The translations under genes were made by a program, and so were the position numbers. This document shows positions 14,877-22,618 of a stretch of DNA of 64,000 nucleotides, piece after piece. The notes beneath the pieces are model-generated. The model did not search any database, had not been told where the DNA came from, and saw only the letters and a list, made by a program, of their open reading frames with translations. The stretch's first letter is position 1, and each line of letters begins with the position of its first letter. Source of the stretch: Alphaproteobacteria bacterium (GTDB lineage Bacteria > Myxococcota_A > UBA796 > GCA-2862545); contig JACKEO010000022.1 in assembly GCA_020632955.1 (NCBI GenBank), forward strand, positions 1 through 64,000, given 5' to 3'.

Positions 14877-16250
14877 CTACTCCACGTACCCCAACGCCTC
14901 CATCTCCTCCCTCCGCCGCGCATCCCCACCCCCCTTCCGCACCTCCGCCCTGTGCGCCGCGTGCGCCTCCGCCAGCGCTCGCAGCTGCTCCACGCCCTGC
15001 CCCGCCGCCGGCGACGGCCGCCGCTCCCCGGGGTCGTCGTCGAGGTCGTAGGCCACCACCTCGCCGGCGCGCGCGACCAGCTTGCGGTCCTCGTCGGTCC
15101 AGAGGGCCACGGCGTCGGCGCAGGGGCGCGGGTCGGTGACGCGGGCCTCGCTCATCGAGACCACGGGGACGTCGGCGCCCAGGGCTCCGTCGCGCAGCAG
15201 GTGGAAGACCTGGGTGGTGCTGATGGGGTCGGGCAGGTCGAGGGGCTGCTCGCGGCCCGGCTCGTACACCAGCAGGGGCACGCGGGTGACGGGTTCCCAC
15301 GGGAAGCAGCCGTGGCGGAGCATGCCCTTGTCGCCGAGGAACTCGCCGTGGTCGGAGGTGACCACGAGGCGGAAGGGGCCCTCGAGCCAGCCCGTGGCAC
15401 GCAACGTCGTCATGGCGAGGCGCAGGTTCTGGTCGGCGCGGGCCACGCCGTAGTCGTAGCCGTCCTTCACCGCCTGCTCGTAGGCGGTGGCCTCGTCGCG
15501 GGGGAGCTCGCCGCGGAGGTAGCGCTGGAAGGTGCCCTCACGACCCGTGGGGTGGGGGTCGTAGACCAGCGCGTCGCGCGGGGTGAGCCACGCCACGTCG
15601 AGGGGGATCTCGGGGAAGGGGTCGTGGGCGTCGAAGATGTTGAGGACGAGGAAGAGGGGCTTGTCGCGGGCCAGGCGCTCCAGCGCATTGCGCAGCACGG
15701 CGTCGAGGTCGGCGCCCCGCCAGGCGGTGAGGTTGCCGGCCACCACGGCCTCGTCGAAGCCCCGCTGCAGGCCGCTGCGCTGGTTGAGCGTGGGGTTCGC
15801 GCTCACCAGCAGGGACTGGTAGCCGCGCTCCCCCAGCTGCTCGGCGAGGGTGGGCAGGTCGGCCGCCATGGGGCGGTCCATCGCGTCGCTGCCGTGCTCC
15901 GCCACCGTGCGACCCGTGAACATCGAGGCGTGGGAGGGCACGGTCCAGGTGCCGGGCGTGCGCGCGGCGCAGGTGTAGGTGACCGGCCCGGCGCGCTTGC
16001 CCAGGGTCTCCAGGTAGGGCGTGGTGGGCCGCTCGTACCCGCAGAGGCTGGTGTGGTCGGCGCGCACCGTGTCGAGCACCACGAGCACCAGCGTGGGGGC
16101 GTCGAAGCGACGCTCGGCGCGGCTGCGCTTGCGGGGACGGGCGGCGGGGGCCTCCACGGGCGCGGCCACCTCGGGCGCTGGGGGCGCCCCTCCACAGCCG
16201 TCGCCGCAGCCGGACAGCAGCAGGGCGGTGGCGAGGGCAGCGGCGCGCAT
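14877..16250 (-). CDS. Sulfatase-superfamily lipoprotein with Thr at the nucleophile position
   Basis: A 457-residue lipoprotein (lipobox LLSGC, Cys15; GGAGG 6 nt before ATG 16250). The alkaline-phosphatase-fold metal ligands are visible: VVLDTVRAD (Asp60 region) and SDHGEFLGDKG (Asp300-His301). The sulfatase signature C/S-x-P-S-R reads T103-V-P-S-H here, so the formylglycine precursor Cys or Ser is replaced by Thr and the Arg by His. A classical sulfatase mechanism is therefore doubtful. A Thr nucleophile acting on phosphate esters, as in some related phosphodiesterases and phosphotransferases, is a fair alternative. The C-terminal YVE ending is duplicated in a relic at 11298-11460. Confidence 0.85.
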   Translation of the reverse strand: MRAAALATALLLSGCGDGCGGAPPAPEVAAPVEAPAARPRKRSRAERRFDAPTLVLVVLDTVRADHTSLCGYERPTTPYLETLGKRAGPVTYTCAARTPGTWTVPSHASMFTGRTVAEHGSDAMDRPMAADLPTLAEQLGERGYQSLLVSANPTLNQRSGLQRGFDEAVVAGNLTAWRGADLDAVLRNALERLARDKPLFLVLNIFDAHDPFPEIPLDVAWLTPRDALVYDPHPTGREGTFQRYLRGELPRDEATAYEQAVKDGYDYGVARADQNLRLAMTTLRATGWLEGPFRLVVTSDHGEFLGDKGMLRHGCFPWEPVTRVPLLVYEPGREQPLDLPDPISTTQVFHLLRDGALGADVPVVSMSEARVTDPRPCADAVALWTDEDRKLVARAGEVVAYDLDDDPGERRPSPAAGQGVEQLRALAEAHAAHRAEVRKGGGDARRREEMEALGYVE

Positions 16251-16297
16251 GGACGTCCTCCGGGTCCTGTCTGGCCCGTGGGGGCCGTGGGAGCCAG

Positions 16298-16915
16298 TCA
16301 GCGGCGGGTGCGACGCCGGGCCACCACGCACACGGTGACCAGCCACACCCGCTGGGCCCCGCTCCCCAGCAGCTCGCGCACGCAGGCATCGGCCGTGGCG
16401 CCGGTGGTGAGCACGTCGTCCACGAGCAGCACCAGGCCCCCCGGCGACACCTCGGCGCGCACCTTGCCCACGAGGTTGCGACGGCGCGCGGTGCGGTCGA
16501 GGGTGGCCTGCCGTGCGCCGGCCTTGCGGGTGAGCGCGTGCACCACGGGCAGGTCGTGGGCGCGCCCCAGGGCCTCGGCGAACACGGCCGCGGGCGCGAA
16601 GCCGCGGCGCACCCGGCTGGCGACGGTGCTGGGAGCGGGGACCACCGCGGTGAACGGCGCGTCGCGCATCACGGGCGCCAGCCGCCGCGCGAGGAGCTCG
16701 CCCAGCAGCACCGCCACCTCGCGGTCGGCCTTCACCTTGGCGTGGCGGAGGGCCTGGCCGAGCGGGTCGTCGTAGCGGGCCAGCGTCCACGCGCCGGCGA
16801 GTCCGCGCACGTACAGGCGGGGCCGCGCCGGCACCACCGCCCGGCAGGCGCGGCAGAGGCGCCCTTCGCCCACCGCGCCGCAGCCGACGCACAGCGAGGG
16901 CCAGAGCCAGTCCAC
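16298..16915 (-). CDS. comF: ComF family phosphoribosyltransferase-like protein
   Basis: A 205-residue ComF protein. It opens with a double zinc-knuckle (CVGCG at about residue 9 and CRAC near 21), followed by a PRTase-fold domain with the signature VLLVDDVLTTGATADAC (about 160-176). ComF homologues are needed for inward transport or handling of single-stranded DNA in natural competence. A ComEC homologue is encoded at 45067-47349, so the organism may be competent. The gene lies 47 bases upstream of the sulfatase-like gene on the same strand and may be co-transcribed, with no obvious functional link. Confidence 0.92.
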   Translation of the reverse strand: MDWLWPSLCVGCGAVGEGRLCRACRAVVPARPRLYVRGLAGAWTLARYDDPLGQALRHAKVKADREVAVLLGELLARRLAPVMRDAPFTAVVPAPSTVASRVRRGFAPAAVFAEALGRAHDLPVVHALTRKAGARQATLDRTARRRNLVGKVRAEVSPGGLVLLVDDVLTTGATADACVRELLGSGAQRVWLVTVCVVARRRTRR

Positions 16916-16996
16916 CGGGACCTCCCACCCCGTCCTGCGCCAGGGCGCGCAGGCGGTCGAGGAAGCCCGGGGGGCGTGGTGCTCAGCGGGGCGAGC

Positions 16997-17605
16997 TCAG
17001 TTGTCCTTCGTGAAGTTCATCGTGCCGCTCGCGAACACGCCGCCGGCGCCGTCGTCCATCTCGTAGGTCAGGTCGATGGCCGTGGGGGTGGCCGTGCCGG
17101 TGAAGGTCATGTCGCCCGGGAGCAGGGGCGGCGAGGCCATGCCGTTCACGGTGCCGTCCGACGCGAAGGTGAGGCTGAAGTCGCCGAAGAGGCTGTCGCC
17201 CGTCACCGACACGGTGAGCTCGGTGCTCGTGTAGGGGCCGGTCAGCGAGATGAGGGGCGGATCGCCCCCGTTGAAGACGTTGCCGTTCAGGTCGAGCCCG
17301 AAGGTGGCTTCCTTCTTGTCCTGGTCGATGCCGATCGACAGGGTGGCGTCGCCGGTGGAGCTGAAGGTGGTGTTCATCCACGTGCCCGACCAGCCGCCGG
17401 CGTAGGCGGTGGGGCTGGTGCCGGTGTCGGAGGTGTCCTCGGTGTCCGAGGTGTCGCCCGAGTCGGCGGTGTCACCGGTGTCGGAGCTGTCGCCGCCCAC
17501 GTCGGTGTCGCTCGAGTCGGTGGTGTCCTTGCCGTCGCCCGTGCTGCAGGCGGCGACCAGCGCCAGGGCGCCGACGGTGGTGACCAGGTGGCGGCACGCG
17601 TGCAT
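16997..17605 (-). CDS. Lipoprotein with Asp/Ser/Thr linker and beta-rich domain
   Basis: A 202-residue lipoprotein. The signal peptide ends at LVAAC (Cys near residue 20), followed by a striking linker of repeated SDT, DTG and DTS triplets over about 45 residues. The remaining 130 residues are beta-rich and Gly/Thr-rich (GGWSGTWMNTTFSSTG, VTGDSLFGDFSLTFASDG), resembling a small lipocalin-like or beta-sandwich domain, but no family was recognised. ATG 17605 is preceded by GGAGGAG. The earlier in-frame ATG at 17653 would add a non-signal extension and is rejected. Confidence 0.8.
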   Translation of the reverse strand: MHACRHLVTTVGALALVAACSTGDGKDTTDSSDTDVGGDSSDTGDTADSGDTSDTEDTSDTGTSPTAYAGGWSGTWMNTTFSSTGDATLSIGIDQDKKEATFGLDLNGNVFNGGDPPLISLTGPYTSTELTVSVTGDSLFGDFSLTFASDGTVNGMASPPLLPGDMTFTGTATPTAIDLTYEMDDGAGGVFASGTMNFTKDN

Positions 17606-17712
17606 GTCTCCTCCCCGAGGCACCTGCGGGCGCCCCCGGGAGGAATCGTACACCGCGCGACCGACTTGACCTCGTCGGCCCCGTCGCCTCGTGTCGCGGA
17701 CGCGACCTCAGC

Positions 17713-18867
17713 TCACCACGTGAGCGCGCTGTGGGTGACGATCCAGGACTTCTGCGCGCCCTCGAAGCGGGTGTCGAAGCCCTGCCGCTGGGTGGCGTGC
17801 CAGCCGGCGACCTCGGACTCCGAGAGGGGCTCGTCGCTCGTGACCACGCTGATCTCGCCGGTGCCCTTGCAGCCCTTGGCGTCGGCGGGCTGCCAGGCGG
17901 CCTCCACCTTGGCGGGGGCGTCGGCGGCCACGGTGTCGGGCCACGCGGTGCCGGGGTGGATCAGCGAGCCGAGGTGGAGCACGCCGCGGGTCTTGCCGTT
18001 CTTGCAGGTGATCGCCTCGGTGAGCGCCACCCCGTAGGTGTAGCCGTCGGCGGTGCGCACGTCGGGCCAGGCGTGCTGGGCGATGGACTCCGAGGCCTCG
18101 GCGGCGCCCAGGGCGGCGAGCGTGCCGCGCGCGCGATCGAGGGAGCGGCGCGACAGCCCGGGGGCGGCGGCCACGAGGGCCTCGGCGGCGGCGCTGGCGG
18201 CCTCGGCGTCCATGCCCCCGTCCATCGACCCCACGCGGGCGGCGTCGCCGAAGACGCCGACGAGCAGGGCCTGCTCCTCCTCGTCGGCGGCCTCGGCCAG
18301 GTAGCCGGCGATGACGGGCACGGCGGCGGCGCCCAGGTTGCGGGCGTACACCTCGAGCACGGCGACGAAGCCGGTGCGCTGGCGACCCGACTTGGGGATC
18401 TCGTCGGAGGTGAGCGCCGTGGTGAGCAGCTGCTGGATCTCGGGCGTGCGGCAGGCGTCCAGGCCCCGGTACCAGCGCTCCTCCCAGAACTGGGCGCCGA
18501 GATCGGCGTGGGAGCTGACGAAGAAGGAGGCCACGGCGGGCTCGGTGGCGCAGGCCCCGCCGAGCTTGTTCACCAGGCGGCTGCGGCTGTCGGGGGTCTC
18601 CTCGGCGATCCAGGCGCGCACGTCGGCGGCTGCGCCCACCTTGATGGCCGCCACGAGCGCGGGGATGGCGGTGTTGTCGGCCACCATGCGCTTCATGTGG
18701 GAGGCGGCGGCCTTCTTGCCGCGCTTGGCGTCGCAGGAGGCCAGGGCCACGTAGGCCTCGGCCATGCCCGACGGCGGCGCCTCCATCACGGCCTTCTCGA
18801 GGGCCTTGGCGTCGCAGGGGTCGCCGGCCTGGGCGAGGGACGACAGGAGCAGCAGGGTGGGGGTCAT
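17713..18867 (-). CDS. Secreted protein with HEAT-like helical repeats
   Basis: A 384-residue protein with a cleavable signal peptide (MTPTLLLLSSLAQAG) and GGAGG 6 nt before the ATG. The mature part is rich in Ala and made of helical segments (for example EAYVALASCDAKRGKKAAASHMKRM and AASAAAEALVAAAPGLSRRSL), suggesting HEAT- or Sel1-like solenoid packing. The C-terminal 100 residues are less repetitive and end with KSWIVTHSALTW. Several Cys residues could form disulfides in the periplasm. No family or partner is recognised. Confidence 0.75.
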   Translation of the reverse strand: MTPTLLLLSSLAQAGDPCDAKALEKAVMEAPPSGMAEAYVALASCDAKRGKKAAASHMKRMVADNTAIPALVAAIKVGAAADVRAWIAEETPDSRSRLVNKLGGACATEPAVASFFVSSHADLGAQFWEERWYRGLDACRTPEIQQLLTTALTSDEIPKSGRQRTGFVAVLEVYARNLGAAAVPVIAGYLAEAADEEEQALLVGVFGDAARVGSMDGGMDAEAASAAAEALVAAAPGLSRRSLDRARGTLAALGAAEASESIAQHAWPDVRTADGYTYGVALTEAITCKNGKTRGVLHLGSLIHPGTAWPDTVAADAPAKVEAAWQPADAKGCKGTGEISVVTSDEPLSESEVAGWHATQRQGFDTRFEGAQKSWIVTHSALTW

Positions 18868-18946
18868 GGGCAGCCTCCGCAGCGCGCCGGACCCGCCGCA
18901 GGGCCCGGCTGTTCCGTGCGGGACTAACCCTGGCGGGGCGGCGCGC

Positions 18947-19636
18947 TCACGCGATGGTGACCGCGAGCTGCCCCACGCCCTCGATGTGGCCGCGCAGCTC
19001 GTCGCCCGGCACCACCGGCCCCACGCCCTCGGGCGTGCCGGTGAAGACCAGATCGCCGGCGCGCAGCGTCATCAGCGTGGAGAGCTCGGCCAGCAGGGCC
19101 GGGATGGGCCACGTCATCTGCGACAGGTCGGCGTCCTGGCGCACCTGGCCGTTCACTTCCAGGCGCAGGCGCCCCGACGTGAGCCGACCCACCCGCGTCG
19201 CCGGCACCACCGCGCCGACGATCGCGGCGGCGTCGAAGTCCTTGGCCGAGGCCCACGGACCGCCCTTCGCCTTCGCGGCGGCCTGCAGGTCGCGCCGGGT
19301 CATGTCGAGCCCCACGGCGTAGCCCCACACGAGGTCCCAGGCGTCGGCCACCGGCACGTCGCGGCCGCCGGCCCCCAGGCACAGCACCAGCTCCAGCTCG
19401 TGGTGCAGGTCGTGCGTGCGCGGCGGGTAGGGCATCGCCACCGGGCCCGGCGCGGCCAGCAGGGCGTCGGGCGACTTGGTGAAGTGGATCGGCCGCGCGC
19501 CGGGGTCGCCCATCTCGGCGGCGTGGGCGGCGTAGTTCTTGCCGATGCACAGGATGCGGCGGACGCCCACCACCCCGTCGTCGCCGGCGACGGGCAGGGT
19601 GGGCCAGGACTGGGGACGGGGCGGCTGCACGGGCAC
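18947..19636 (-). CDS. Fumarylacetoacetate hydrolase family protein
   Basis: A 229-residue FAH-fold enzyme of the FAHD1/YcgM size class. The characteristic CIGKNYAAHAAEMG opening, the metal-binding HHELELVLCLG strand, the GYAVGLDMTRRDLQ segment and the VFTGTPEGVGPVVPGD motif near the end are all present. Such enzymes hydrolyse acylpyruvates or decarboxylate oxaloacetate using Mg2+. It is followed upstream on the same strand by the AlkB-type hydroxylase gene (36-bp gap), so a shared role in hydrocarbon or aromatic catabolism is possible but unproven. Confidence 0.92.
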   Translation of the reverse strand: MPVQPPRPQSWPTLPVAGDDGVVGVRRILCIGKNYAAHAAEMGDPGARPIHFTKSPDALLAAPGPVAMPYPPRTHDLHHELELVLCLGAGGRDVPVADAWDLVWGYAVGLDMTRRDLQAAAKAKGGPWASAKDFDAAAIVGAVVPATRVGRLTSGRLRLEVNGQVRQDADLSQMTWPIPALLAELSTLMTLRAGDLVFTGTPEGVGPVVPGDELRGHIEGVGQLAVTIA

Positions 19637-19672
19637 CTCGGACCGCTGACCTACGCCGCGCCCGCAGCCTCG

Positions 19673-20737
19673 TCACGCCGCCTGGGTCTGCGTGCCGAAG
19701 CGCTCCTCCCAGGCCGTGAGCTCGGGCTCCATCACCGCGCGGAACAGCGGCGGTACCAGCGCGAGCAGCACCATCGCCGGGTAGCCGGCAGGCAGCTGGG
19801 GGGCCTCGGCGTGGTGGCGGAGCACCTGGTAGGGGCGCGTGCTGTGGGCGTGGTGGTCGGCGTGGCGGGTGAGCTCGTGCAGCAGCACGCGGCCCGCGGG
19901 ACGCTCGCTGTTCCAGGAGTGGTGGGGCCGCACGCGCTCGTAGGCCCCACGATCGGTGCGCTGGCGCACGAGGCCGTAGTGCTCCACGTAGTTGACGGTC
20001 TCCAGCAGCAGGAAGCCCAGCGTGGCAGCCACGGCGAAGCCGGCGAGGGCCACGGGGCCGCCGATCAGGCCGACGATCGCGACCAGCACGGCCTGCCCGG
20101 CCAGCAGCCGCACCAGCTCGTTCTGCCAGCTCCACCAGGGCAGGCCCAGGCGCTCGAGGCGCGTGGACTCCAGCGCCCAGGCGCTGCGCCACGACCCGGG
20201 CACGGCGCGCGCCCAGAAGGCGTACACCGACTCGCCCCGCCGCGCGCTGGCGGGATCCTCGGGCGTGGCCACCCGTCGGTGGTGGCCGCGGTTGTGCTCG
20301 ACGAAGAAGTGCACGTAGAGGCTGGTGGCCAGCAGCACCTTGGCGAGGAGCTGCTCGCCGGGGTGGCGACGATGGCCCAGCTCGTGGGCCACGTTGATGC
20401 CGTACACGCCGCAGGCGATGCCCATGGTGGCCACCGTGCCCGCCAGCTCCCAGGCCGGCATGGCCACGGTGCCCAGCCGCCAGGCGAAGGTGGCGAGCAG
20501 GGCCAGCTGCAGGGGCACCACGGCCCACAGCAGCGCGGCGTAGCGGGGGTCGGCGAGCGCCTCCGCCTCCGCCTCGGCGTCCAGGTTCGCCGTGCTGCCC
20601 GCATCGAGCTGGTCGAGCACCGGCACCAGGCCGAAGGTGAGCAGCGGCATGGTCCAGGTCCACGCGCCGCCCACGGTGGTGGCCAGGAAGGCCGGCACGA
20701 ACAGCGCGAGGGGCGTGAGGAAGACGAGCGGTCGCAT
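19673..20737 (-). CDS. alkB: AlkB-type integral membrane alkane hydroxylase
   Basis: A 354-residue membrane di-iron monooxygenase. All four signature motifs are present: HELGHR (118-123), EHNRGHHRRV (147-156), NYVEHYG (249-255) and RHADHH (291-296), between hydrophobic segments. The enzyme would add oxygen to terminal carbons of alkanes or related chains in the inner membrane, with electrons from a rubredoxin not encoded nearby. GGAGG lies 4 nt before the ATG. A good promoter and a 10-bp palindrome lie just upstream, suggesting induction by substrate. Confidence 0.93.
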   Translation of the reverse strand: MRPLVFLTPLALFVPAFLATTVGGAWTWTMPLLTFGLVPVLDQLDAGSTANLDAEAEAEALADPRYAALLWAVVPLQLALLATFAWRLGTVAMPAWELAGTVATMGIACGVYGINVAHELGHRRHPGEQLLAKVLLATSLYVHFFVEHNRGHHRRVATPEDPASARRGESVYAFWARAVPGSWRSAWALESTRLERLGLPWWSWQNELVRLLAGQAVLVAIVGLIGGPVALAGFAVAATLGFLLLETVNYVEHYGLVRQRTDRGAYERVRPHHSWNSERPAGRVLLHELTRHADHHAHSTRPYQVLRHHAEAPQLPAGYPAMVLLALVPPLFRAVMEPELTAWEERFGTQTQAA

Positions 20738-20754
20738 GGGACCTCCATGGATGC

Positions 20755-20797
20755 CGAACGTTCGTTATGTATAGATCGATCCGAGGACCCTCCGCAA
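20755..20797 (-). promoter_or_regulatory. alkB promoter with palindromic operator
   Basis: Reading the minus strand, TTGCGG (20792-20797), an 18-bp spacer and TATACA (20768-20773) form a convincing sigma-70 promoter 30 bases upstream of the alkB start. Immediately downstream is the palindrome CGAACGTTCG (20755-20764), of the type bound by TetR-family repressors. No regulator gene is adjacent. Confidence 0.65.
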
Positions 20798-20821
20798 GCG
20801 CGGCGTCGCGGACGCGCGACC

Positions 20822-21922
20822 TCAGTCCTCGCCCTCCTCCCCCGCGGCCTCGCCGAGCAGCCCCTCCTCGTCCAGCACCTCGGCCAGCACGTCGGCCACG
20901 AGCGCGTGCCCCTCGGCGCTCCAGTGGCGCACCTCGGTGAGGTCCACGCCCTCCTCGGCGGCGGCGCGGAAGGCGTCCAGGAGGTCGACGCAGAGCGGCC
21001 CGCGGGCCTGCTCGCACCAGGGCACGAAGACGGCGTCGTGCACGGCCGAGGCGGCGGCGTCGGGCCCCTCCACCTCGGACGGCACGGGGGCGTACACCAC
21101 CGCGAGGGTCGTCTGGGCGGCGCGCGTCTCGTCGGCCAGGGCCGTGAGCAGCCGGGGGGCGAGGGTGAGCGCGCGGTCGAGGTCGGTGTGCATCGTGGCC
21201 TGCGCCCGCCACAGCGTGACCACGTCGTCGAGGCGCGGCGACCACCACGCCGGCAGGAAGCTGTCGGGCGGGGGCACGGGCACGCCGCGCACCGCGAGGC
21301 CCTCGGGCGTGGCCTCGATCCACGGGCGCGCCCAGTTGTCCCAGGCGGCGCCAGACCGGAAGGCCACCACGTTCGTGAGCAGCAGCACCAGCACGTCGGG
21401 CGGCGCGTCGGCCAGCTCGGCGCGCCACTGCAGCAGGATCTGGTCGAGGCCGTGGCCGAGCACGCCGCGGTTCTGCACCACGGCGCCCGTGCGCTCACGC
21501 AGGCCCCAGGCGGCCGTGGCCTCGTCGGAGACCTCGTCGCCGAAGGTGAAGCTGTCGCCCACCAGCGCGATCACGGCGGCGCCCGGGTCGGGCTGCCAGC
21601 CGACGGGCGCCGTGGCCCGCAGGCCCTGGGCGTCCACCCGGTAGTGGGCGGTCACCTCGGCCCGCTCGAGGGTGGCGTCCATCGGCGCGTTGCGCTGTCC
21701 GAGCTGCGGGTCGAAGACCACCACGTTGTGGTCGAAGAAGGGGATGCGGCCGAGCTGGACGGCGCGGGCGATCGTGGCCACGCGGCGGGCGTCGGCCGTG
21801 CCCGAGGCCGCCTGGCGCACGAAGTCCGGCGACGACAGGGCCACGCGCGCGGCCACCTCGCCGGTCCCCAGGAAGACCAGCAGACCCACCAGCACGCCGC
21901 CCGCCTGCCGCGCGAGCGTCAC
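20822..21922 (-). CDS. SGNH/GDSL-type hydrolase, membrane-anchored
   Basis: A 366-residue protein. An N-terminal hydrophobic anchor (LVGLLVFLGTGEVAARVAL) is followed by an SGNH catalytic core: block I GDSFTFGDE and, near the end, HWSAEGH supplying the block V His. The GTG start at 21922 overlaps the stop of the YedK gene as GTGA and has GGGGAGG 7 nt upstream, so the two are translationally coupled. Members of this group act as esterases or O-acetyltransferase partners on envelope glycans. Two related proteins are encoded at 31276 and 63303. Confidence 0.85.
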   Translation of the reverse strand: MTLARQAGGVLVGLLVFLGTGEVAARVALSSPDFVRQAASGTADARRVATIARAVQLGRIPFFDHNVVVFDPQLGQRNAPMDATLERAEVTAHYRVDAQGLRATAPVGWQPDPGAAVIALVGDSFTFGDEVSDEATAAWGLRERTGAVVQNRGVLGHGLDQILLQWRAELADAPPDVLVLLLTNVVAFRSGAAWDNWARPWIEATPEGLAVRGVPVPPPDSFLPAWWSPRLDDVVTLWRAQATMHTDLDRALTLAPRLLTALADETRAAQTTLAVVYAPVPSEVEGPDAAASAVHDAVFVPWCEQARGPLCVDLLDAFRAAAEEGVDLTEVRHWSAEGHALVADVLAEVLDEEGLLGEAAGEEGED

Positions 21923-22584
21923 GACGCGGCCTCCCCGAACCAGGCGCCGTCGCTGTGGCGGGCGTCGTTCACGCCGTCGCCCACGGCCCGGATCGTCAGC
22001 GCGCCCTGCCACGGGCGCACCAGCTCGGCCAGCGCCTCGTCGGCCGTGCGGGGGTCGAGCCACCGCGCCTGATCGGCCGGGTCCACGACCACGGGCATGC
22101 GGTCGTGCACGTCGGCCATGGCGCCGGTGCTGTCGGACGTGAGGACCGTCAGCGAGCGCACGGGTTCGGGCCCCCGCGTCCAGGTCTCCCAGAGCCCCGC
22201 CATCGCCATCACGCCCTCGGACGGTCCGATGGCGAAGGGCTGCTTGTGGGTGCCCTCGCGCTGCCACTCGTAGAAGCCCGACGCGGGCACCAGGCAGCGC
22301 CGGCGCTTCCAGGCGCTGCGGAAGGCCGGCTTGCTCGCGGCCGTCTCGCTGCGCGCGTTCAGGAACACCGGCAGCTTCGGGTCCTTCCACCACGAGGGCA
22401 CGAGGCCCCAGCGGAACCAGCCCAGGCGGCGTGCGCCCAGCTCGTCGCGGAAGACCGCGAGCACCTGCTGCGTGGGGGCCACGTTCCACCGCGGGGAGGT
22501 GATGGCCTCCACGTCGTCGACCGCCGCGTCGAAGATGCGGAGGATCTCGTCGAGGTCGGGTCGGAGGAAGAAGCGGCCGCACAT
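21919..22584 (-). CDS. yedK: SRAP domain protein (YedK/HMCES family)
   Basis: A 221-residue SOS-response-associated peptidase. Cys2 (MCGRF) is the residue that cross-links to abasic sites in single-stranded DNA after Met removal. The rest of the active site is also visible: WNVAPTQ, NARSET, PASGFYEW (Glu) and VHDRMP (His). The protein shields abasic sites from strand breakage. It is coupled by a GTGA overlap to an SGNH hydrolase gene with no obvious DNA role, so co-expression is probably incidental. Confidence 0.95.
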   Translation of the reverse strand: MCGRFFLRPDLDEILRIFDAAVDDVEAITSPRWNVAPTQQVLAVFRDELGARRLGWFRWGLVPSWWKDPKLPVFLNARSETAASKPAFRSAWKRRRCLVPASGFYEWQREGTHKQPFAIGPSEGVMAMAGLWETWTRGPEPVRSLTVLTSDSTGAMADVHDRMPVVVDPADQARWLDPRTADEALAELVRPWQGALTIRAVGDGVNDARHSDGAWFGEAAS

Positions 22585-22618
22585 CGGATCACCCCGCGAC
22601 CCCTACCACGGACGCGCC

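Noticed and set aside
14760..16775. A 671-codon plus-strand frame opposite the sulfatase and comF genes
   Set aside because: Val/His/Gly/Arg-rich shadow of two recognised genes on the other strand.
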